Under the pieces are notes generated by a model. That model was not told the origin of the DNA. It was given only the letters and a program-made list of their open reading frames with translations, and searched no databases. A stretch of 64,000 nucleotides of DNA from Alkalibacterium pelagium (GTDB lineage Bacteria > Bacillota > Bacilli > Lactobacillales > Carnobacteriaceae_A): positions 1 to 64,000 of the forward strand of contig NZ_FNZU01000004.1 in assembly GCF_900109325.1 (NCBI RefSeq). The letters run 5' to 3'. Below, piece by piece: positions 58,585 through 64,000 of this stretch. Within the stretch, counting starts at the first letter, position 1. Each line of letters begins with the position of its first letter. A program made the position numbers and the translations under genes.

Positions 58585-59973
58585 ATGGCTATAGAATTTG
58601 ATACGATTGCGGCAATTTCTACCCCACCTGGAGAAGGCGGGATCGGGATCGTCCGAATCAGTGGAGATGAAGCACTGGAGGTTGCAGACAGGATCTATCA
58701 GCTTGGCAGCAAGAATCTGAAGGAACAGGCGTCGCATACGATTCATTACGGCCGAGTCGTCAATCCTAAAACAGCTGAACCAATTGATGAAGTCATGGTG
58801 TCGATCATGCGGGCACCCAAGACCTATACAAGAGAAGATGTTGTTGAAATAAATACGCATGGGGGTATCGTCTCCGTCAATAAGGTACTGGAAACCGTAT
58901 TGAGCAATGGAGCGCGACTGGCAGAGCCGGGAGAATTCACTAAACGGGCCTTCTTGAATGGCCGAATTGACTTGTCTCAGGCGGAGGCCGTTATGGATGT
59001 CATCCGTGCCAAGACTGACAAGGCTATGCATATGGCCGTCACTCAGCTGGACGGAAACTTGTCCCGACTGATCAGAAACTTGAGGCAGGAAATTCTTAAT
59101 ACATTAGCTCAGGTGGAGGTCAATATCGACTACCCTGAATACGATGATGTAGAAGAAATGACTTCCAAGCTGCTGGTCGAGAAAGCAGCACAGGTCAAAG
59201 CGCAGGTTGAATCTCTACTGGAAACAGCGAGTCAGGGAAAGATATTGAGAGAAGGATTGGCTACCGCGATCATCGGGCGACCTAACGTCGGTAAATCAAG
59301 TCTGTTGAATGTCTTGCTCAAAGAAGAGAAGGCGATCGTAACTGAAATCGCCGGAACGACACGAGACGTCATAGAAGAATATGTCAGTGTCAAAGGGGTG
59401 CCACTACGCTTGATTGATACAGCCGGTATTCGCGAAACAGAAGATATTGTTGAGCGCATCGGTGTGGAGCGAAGCCGTAAAGCATTGAGCGATGCGGATC
59501 TCGTTTTGCTGGTGTTCAACCAGAGCGAACCACTGACGCCAGAAGACAAGCTGCTGCTTGAAGCCACTGAAGGGCACCACCGAATTATTATTTTAAATAA
59601 AATGGATCTTGAGAATAAGCTGGATCTGAATGAACTGAAAACGCTGGTCGATCCGTCCAGTATCGTCTACACGTCCATAGTGACGCAGGCAGGACTGACC
59701 GAGCTGGAAGGCAAGATAGCGGATCTCTTCTTTGCCGGAAACACCGGTGAGAAGGATGCAACATATGTATCGAATATTCGCCATATTGCTCTCTTGAATG
59801 ATACGATCGAAGCATTTGATGATGTTATAGAAGGTATTGAAACCGGGATGCCGGTCGATCTGGTACAAATCGATATGACGCGTGCCTGGGATCTGCTCGG
59901 TGAGATCACTGGAGACAGCGTACAGGACGAGCTGATCACTCAGCTTTTCAGCCAGTTCTGTTTAGGGAAATAA
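58585..59973 (+). CDS. mnmE: tRNA modification GTPase MnmE (TrmE)
   Basis: This is a 462-residue protein. ATG at 58585 ([13 protein letters not shown]) has GGAAGG nine bases upstream. A folate-binding N-terminal domain (about 1-118) precedes a helical domain with an inserted GTPase: P-loop in [22 protein letters not shown] and NKMDL. The tail FCLGK carries the conserved cysteine. With MnmG it makes the 5-carboxymethylaminomethyl group at wobble uridine 34 of several tRNAs. Confidence 0.96.
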   Translation: MAIEFDTIAAISTPPGEGGIGIVRISGDEALEVADRIYQLGSKNLKEQASHTIHYGRVVNPKTAEPIDEVMVSIMRAPKTYTREDVVEINTHGGIVSVNKVLETVLSNGARLAEPGEFTKRAFLNGRIDLSQAEAVMDVIRAKTDKAMHMAVTQLDGNLSRLIRNLRQEILNTLAQVEVNIDYPEYDDVEEMTSKLLVEKAAQVKAQVESLLETASQGKILREGLATAIIGRPNVGKSSLLNVLLKEEKAIVTEIAGTTRDVIEEYVSVKGVPLRLIDTAGIRETEDIVERIGVERSRKALSDADLVLLVFNQSEPLTPEDKLLLEATEGHHRIIILNKMDLENKLDLNELKTLVDPSSIVYTSIVTQAGLTELEGKIADLFFAGNTGEKDATYVSNIRHIALLNDTIEAFDDVIEGIETGMPVDLVQIDMTRAWDLLGEITGDSVQDELITQLFSQFCLGK

Positions 59974-60029
59974 CGATCAACTAAATTGAATATGGAATAA
60001 AAGACTGATAAATAGAAAGGAATCATGCG

Positions 60030-61925
60030 ATGCAAACTTATGAAGCGGGACATTACGATGTCGTTGTTGTTGGAGCTGGACATGCAGGATCTGAAGCTGC
60101 GCTGGCCTCTGCTCGAATGGGCGCCAGAACTCTACTGATCACCATCAACCTGGATATGATTGCCCATATGCCTTGTAACCCATCAATCGGTGGACCGGCA
60201 AAAGGAATCGTAGTAAGAGAAATCGATGCCCTCGGTGGCGAAATGGGACGCAACACGGATAAGACCTATATTCAAATGCGTATGCTCAATACTGCAAAAG
60301 GTCCAGCCGTCCGAGCACTGAGAGCCCAATCCGATAAATATCTGTACTCTAACGAAATGAAGAAAACCATCGAACGGACACCTAACCTTGACTTGAAGCA
60401 AGGAATCGTCGATGAACTGATTGTCGAAGATGATGTGATCAAAGGTGTGAAGACCAATGCTGGAGCGATTTATCGTTCGGATGCCGTGGTACTCACTGCC
60501 GGAACGTCTTCACGTGGGGAAATCATTATTGGTGAACTGAAATACTCATCAGGTCCGAACAACACACAGCCTTCCGTCAAGCTATCTGAAAATCTGCTTG
60601 AGCTTGGCTTTGAACTGGACCGTTTTAAAACCGGTACGCCACCGCGTGTCCACAAGTCATCGATCGACTATACTGTAACGGAAGAACAGCCCGGAGATGC
60701 TGAGCCGAACCATTTCAGCTTTGAAACACCTGACGAAGATTACCTTGACGAACAGGTCTCGTGCTGGCTGACTTACACCAGTACCGTGTCTCACGACATT
60801 ATTCGAGAAAATCTCCACCGCGCACCAATGTTCACTGGTATCGTTGAAGGAGTAGGCGCCCGTTACTGCCCGTCTATTGAAGACAAAGTTGTCCGTTTCA
60901 GTGACAAACCGCGCCATCAGCTTTTCCTGGAACCGGAAGGCGCAAACACGGATGAAATTTACGTTCAAGGTCTGTCCTCTTCTCTTCCAGAAGATGTGCA
61001 GCTGGCCGTGCTGCGTTCCGTCGAAGGGCTAGAGAATGCTCAGATGATGCGTACCGGTTATGCCATTGAGTACGATGTCGTCAAACCGTATCAATTGCGT
61101 CCATCTCTTGAAACTAAACGCATCAGCGGCCTGTTTACTGCCGGTCAGATGAATGGGACATCCGGATACGAAGAAGCTGGCGGACAAGGTCTGATTGCCG
61201 GCATCAATGCAGCTCGTCTGATCAAAGGTGAAGAAGCCTACGTGCCTAAGCGTAATGAAGCTTATATCGGGGTTATGATCGATGATCTGGTCACTAAAGG
61301 AACCAATGAGCCGTATCGTCTGTTGACTTCACGTGCGGAATACCGTCTGCTTTTACGTCATGACAACGCTGATTTCCGACTGTCTGAAAAAGGCTTCGAA
61401 CTCGGGCTGCTGACCAAAGAACGCTACGATGCCTTCATGCTGAAGAAAGAACAAACTGAAAATGAACTCGCTCGCCTGAAAACTATACGTGTAAAACCGA
61501 GCGAAGTGGCAGACTACCTTGAAGAAAAAGGTGAACCACAGCTCAAAGACGGCATGCTGGTCTACGACTTCCTGAAACGTCCTTATGTTAAATATGATGA
61601 CATTCTCAGCTTTGCTCCGACTGAAGAGGCACTGCCGAAACACGTCAAAGAACAAGTTGAAATTTTCATCAAGTACGAAGGCTATATCAATAAAGCGATC
61701 AGAAAAGCGGATAAAGTCAAGCGAATGGAAAACAAGCGTATTCCAGAAGGCATTGACTACACAGCGATCAATGGCCTCGCCACTGAAGCTAAAGAAAAGC
61801 TGACGAAAATTCAACCTGAAACGATTGCCCAAGCCAGTCGTATCAGTGGTGTGAATCCTTCAGACATCTCTATTCTGATGGTCTACGTCGAACAAGGGGA
61901 CATCCAGAAGGTCAACGCCTCATAA
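60030..61925 (+). CDS. mnmG: tRNA modification FAD enzyme MnmG (GidA)
   Basis: This 631-residue flavoprotein is the partner of MnmE. FAD motif: [44 protein letters not shown] and the later [17 protein letters not shown] are family signatures. The C-terminal helical domain binds MnmE and tRNA and ends [18 protein letters not shown] precedes the ATG. It is followed by a long terminator. The usual next genes (rsmG, noc or parA/parB) are not seen here. Confidence 0.97.
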   Translation: MQTYEAGHYDVVVVGAGHAGSEAALASARMGARTLLITINLDMIAHMPCNPSIGGPAKGIVVREIDALGGEMGRNTDKTYIQMRMLNTAKGPAVRALRAQSDKYLYSNEMKKTIERTPNLDLKQGIVDELIVEDDVIKGVKTNAGAIYRSDAVVLTAGTSSRGEIIIGELKYSSGPNNTQPSVKLSENLLELGFELDRFKTGTPPRVHKSSIDYTVTEEQPGDAEPNHFSFETPDEDYLDEQVSCWLTYTSTVSHDIIRENLHRAPMFTGIVEGVGARYCPSIEDKVVRFSDKPRHQLFLEPEGANTDEIYVQGLSSSLPEDVQLAVLRSVEGLENAQMMRTGYAIEYDVVKPYQLRPSLETKRISGLFTAGQMNGTSGYEEAGGQGLIAGINAARLIKGEEAYVPKRNEAYIGVMIDDLVTKGTNEPYRLLTSRAEYRLLLRHDNADFRLSEKGFELGLLTKERYDAFMLKKEQTENELARLKTIRVKPSEVADYLEEKGEPQLKDGMLVYDFLKRPYVKYDDILSFAPTEEALPKHVKEQVEIFIKYEGYINKAIRKADKVKRMENKRIPEGIDYTAINGLATEAKEKLTKIQPETIAQASRISGVNPSDISILMVYVEQGDIQKVNAS

Positions 61926-61938
61926 TAAAATAATAAAA

Positions 61939-62001
61939 AAACACATTCTCCGGACATGATTCGTCAAACGAATTAGACTTGTTCGGGAGAGTGTGTTTTT
62001 T
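61939..62001 (+). terminator. Terminator of mnmG
   Basis: ACACATTCTCC and GGGAGAGTGTGT form the base of a long stem, with GATTCGT and ACGAATT near the tip, followed by TTTTTTG. Confidence 0.85.
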
Positions 62002-62092
62002 GAATGCATCTTTTTTTGTGCTGGCTAATTTATTTGTGAGGATAAAACGGTCAGATATGCCAATTGTCGTATTGGCAGCGTGAGGTTTGATA

Positions 62093-62479
62093 TTAATTAG
62101 CTTCCTTCCAGTTAAACCAAGTAGTTTTGTCATTTATATCTATCTCTATTTGATTTATCTCAAATGAACTCTCATCTATCCATTCAATAGTGGTACTATC
62201 CATTTCTGATAGAGGATAATACCAGAAAACAGTCGTATCTTCAAAAGACCCCTCATTGGAGTTTGCCGCCACTCTTAAAGATGGACGAACGGTTGCTCCG
62301 CCATCATCGATAGTAAAAACACGGGCTTTAATGTTGCTGTTGAAGGGATTAACAACTTCTCGAATTAATGTTCCTCTCCCATCTAAATTAGATAGATTAG
62401 TATCAAAAAAGGCTTTGTACACGCCGTAACTAAGCAAGATCAAGACAGCAATCGACACAAGTGCTATTTTCTTTTTCAT
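62093..62479 (-). CDS. DUF5412-like membrane-anchored protein
   Basis: This is a 128-residue protein. ATG at 62479 has AAGGAG 12 bases upstream, a slightly long spacing. One membrane helix (about 5-24, ALVSIAVLILLSYGVYKAFF) is followed by an extracytoplasmic beta-rich domain. It includes GTLIREVVNPFNSNIKARVF, GGATVRPSLRV, VFWYYP and a late VEWID-type segment TTIEWIDESSFEINQ. This pattern fits the DUF5412 family; the function is unknown. It is downstream of a tiny membrane-protein gene on the same strand. Confidence 0.6.
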   Translation of the reverse strand: MKKKIALVSIAVLILLSYGVYKAFFDTNLSNLDGRGTLIREVVNPFNSNIKARVFTIDDGGATVRPSLRVAANSNEGSFEDTTVFWYYPLSEMDSTTIEWIDESSFEINQIEIDINDKTTWFNWKEAN

Positions 62480-62539
62480 AATAAATATATACTCCTTCAT
62501 CATACAAATAGCATGGTATTATTTATTTTTTTTGATTAG

Positions 62540-62719
62540 TCAAAGATCTATTGAAAAATACCGAAAAGCCCAATAAGAACAGAAAAAAAATGAATTGATT
62601 ATGACAGTGTAAATACGAAACGGCTTTTTATATCTACTAGGTAACTTAAGGCTAAAAGAGATTAAAACGTGTATTGCAGAAATTAAAAATGCAACGATAA
62701 TATTCGATGGAAACTGCAT
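62540..62719 (-). CDS. Small membrane protein, 59 residues
   Basis: ATG at 62719 has AAGGAG seven bases upstream, which supports it as a real gene. It has two likely membrane helices (about 4-22 and 36-54) with a basic loop PSRYKKPFR between them. I do not recognise it. It lies 60 bases upstream of the DUF5412-like gene and is probably cotranscribed. Confidence 0.55.
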   Translation of the reverse strand: MQFPSNIIVAFLISAIHVLISFSLKLPSRYKKPFRIYTVIINSFFFCSYWAFRYFSIDL

Positions 62720-62931
62720 GTGGATTCTCCTTGTCATATCTGGATACAATTATGTTATCTCAAAACGACTGAAATGTAAGTAATCAGTGATGGTACACTG
62801 TGGTTAAACGAATGTCACATCAACGTTACATAAAAAATTAAGCTAATAAAGGAGATGGGAGACAAGAAAATTTTAGAAACTGTATCTGAATCAAAAGAAG
62901 TAATTTCTGCAATCATCCCATCATCTACACA

Positions 62932-63171
62932 TCAGTACTTATCCTTCGTTTTCGACTCGCGCTCGTTGCCACGTTTAAAATTACCTGTCAGTCTTGCAAG
63001 CAGATACTGTGTGTCTTCCTCATCTGCATATTCTAAGTCTTCTATAAGCTGAGCGGCACGGTGTCCACTGACAATCATTACTTGTTTGCCGTAGTAGTAG
63101 ATAAACACTTTATGATTCTTTCGGATGGCGTAAGTAAAGGCAGTGTCTTTGGTCAAATCGTTGATACTCAT
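62932..63171 (-). CDS. Small conserved-looking protein, 79 residues
   Basis: ATG at 63171 has TGGAG eight bases upstream. The sequence is well-formed, with an N-terminal alpha/beta part (HKVFIYYYGKQVMIVSGHRAAQLI), an acidic helix and a basic, charged tail. I do not recognise the family. It is a single gene divergent from the MscS gene. Confidence 0.6.
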   Translation of the reverse strand: MSINDLTKDTAFTYAIRKNHKVFIYYYGKQVMIVSGHRAAQLIEDLEYADEEDTQYLLARLTGNFKRGNERESKTKDKY

Positions 63172-63326
63172 AGTCGTTGCTCCATTCTCTTTGGCGTTTC
63201 GGTCAAGGGATCAATCTATAGGCGTATCATAGACTAATTATGGGATGTAAAGCAACGAAATAATCGTTTATTTGATGCGCGTTTGGTAAGATAAACTCAA
63301 CGACACATGAAAAGAGGAAACAAATT

Positions 63327-64000
63327 ATGAATAGATTGATTGATTGGATGGCATCGTTGGATGAATTTGGCATCAGTTTCTGGGTAGGCGCAGTGCTGGG
63401 CTTCATCATCATTCTCTTAGTACGATACGTCCTGGTTAAAGGGAATAAAAAAATAACTTCGAATGAACGGACAGCTTTATTTCTGACTACAGTGATCAAC
63501 TGGCTGACTTTTTTTGCGGTGATTGTCTTCCTGTTCTCATACTTCTCTCGAACAGCTTTGATTTACCAGACGCTTTTCACATTTGGCGATACGAATATTA
63601 CAATTTTTCTAATACTGACCGTTGTCTTTTCACTTGTACTGGCGGTGAAGTTGTCCGGAGCCGTCCGGCAATATATTCTACCAACTGTATACGATAAATA
63701 CGGTCTGGACCGTGGTGTACAGGCATCGATGAATACCTTCTTTCACTACCTTATTGTAACGATAGCCGTACTTATTTCATTCTCCTCGATCGGTTTTGAT
63801 CTGACGAGTCTGACTGTTTTCGCCAGCGTATTGGGTGTCGGGATCGGGTTCGGACTTCAGAATGTCATGTCCAACTTCATTTCAGGTCTGATCATTTTGT
63901 TTGAACGGCCCATAAAAGTGGGAGACCGAATCATTATCGACGGAACGATTGCCGATGTGGAAGAAATCAAAATGAGAGCGACTGTCGTTAGAACTCGCGT
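63327..64000 (+). CDS. MscS-family mechanosensitive channel, cut by window edge
   Basis: ATG at 63327 follows AGAGGAA. The first 224 codons have four or more membrane helices. The pore-lining helix and the start of the beta domain are clear in VGIGFGLQNVMSNFISGL, LFERPIKVGDRI and DVEEIKMRAT. It opens under membrane tension to release solutes in hypo-osmotic shock. The C-terminal part lies beyond the window. Its place after the mnmEG block is common in Lactobacillales. Confidence 0.9.
   Translation, partial: MNRLIDWMASLDEFGISFWVGAVLGFIIILLVRYVLVKGNKKITSNERTALFLTTVINWLTFFAVIVFLFSYFSRTALIYQTLFTFGDTNITIFLILTVVFSLVLAVKLSGAVRQYILPTVYDKYGLDRGVQASMNTFFHYLIVTIAVLISFSSIGFDLTSLTVFASVLGVGIGFGLQNVMSNFISGLIILFERPIKVGDRIIIDGTIADVEEIKMRATVVRTR

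Noticed and set aside
63227-63499. 90-codon frame antisense to the MscS gene start
   Set aside because: The MscS frame has clear family motifs and a ribosome site; this one has neither.

Overview
The window is the replication-origin region of a low-to-mid GC Gram-positive bacterium. The gene set and order (rpmH-rnpA-yidC-jag to one side of dnaA, dnaN-yaaA-recF-gyrB-gyrA-rpsF/ssb/rpsR-gdpP-rplI-dnaB-purA-walRKHIJ-htrA-rlmH to the other) are typical of Firmicutes. An alpha-glycerophosphate oxidase (GlpO) beside glpK and glpF, an Mga-like regulator, a PTS trehalose system and the absence of sporulation genes point to Lactobacillales, most likely a Carnobacteriaceae-like organism. The genus is not decidable from sequence alone. 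Most genes left of about 38.5 kb are on the minus strand and most to the right are on the plus strand, so both arms are mainly transcribed away from oriC.

Left arm, from the left edge inwards. Positions 1-2700 are an AT-rich accessory patch next to the 3' end of rlmH: an IS transposase tail, a SIR2-like protein, a small overlapping reading frame and an unrecognised 279-residue protein. Then come rlmH, the ohrR/ohr organic-peroxide pair, a cluster of DnaA boxes, a lipoprotein-type HtrA, the five-gene wal operon, a free-standing glucose-type EIIA, a YtxG/YtxH pair, a cytoplasmic alpha-amylase, a KtrB/KtrA potassium channel, purA, a fructose-type PTS (EIIA, EIIB, EIIC), dnaB, rplI, gdpP, rpsR-ssb-rpsF, a frameshifted cstA and the yaaA-recF-gyrB-gyrA operon. 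Three perfect parS sites (23495, 26143, 27094) lie between dnaB and rpsF.

Origin (about 37.0-39.0 kb). DnaA boxes flank dnaA on both sides. The dnaA-dnaN spacer also carries an AT-rich stretch followed by a run of DnaA-trio triplets, so it is the likely unwinding site.

Right arm. rpmH, rnpA, yidC and jag are followed by a 640-base gene-free purine-rich stretch, folC, and a trehalose locus (treP, treC and divergently oriented treR) with a readable promoter, cre site and TreR operator. Next come an M50-like membrane protease, a damaged polysaccharide deacetylase/LysM gene, an AAC(6')-like acetyltransferase, an NADH-oxidase-like flavoprotein lacking the usual redox cysteine, an Mga-like regulator overlapping it, glpK-glpO-glpF, a promoter-plus-terminator unit that may be a small RNA or attenuator, mnmE, mnmG, three small minus-strand genes and the start of an MscS channel.

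The carbohydrate genes fit together. TreP has no EIIA domain, and a free-standing EIIA-Glc is present that could serve it. GlpK keeps the histidine used for HPr-dependent activation. GlpO makes hydrogen peroxide from glycerol 3-phosphate, which goes with an aerobic, haem-poor lifestyle. The main unusual signals are the SIR2 locus at rlmH, a second DnaA-box cluster 33 kb from dnaA, two intergenic arrays of about 51-bp hairpin repeats, the RNA element before mnmE, and several damaged genes. No tRNA, rRNA or CRISPR array was seen.
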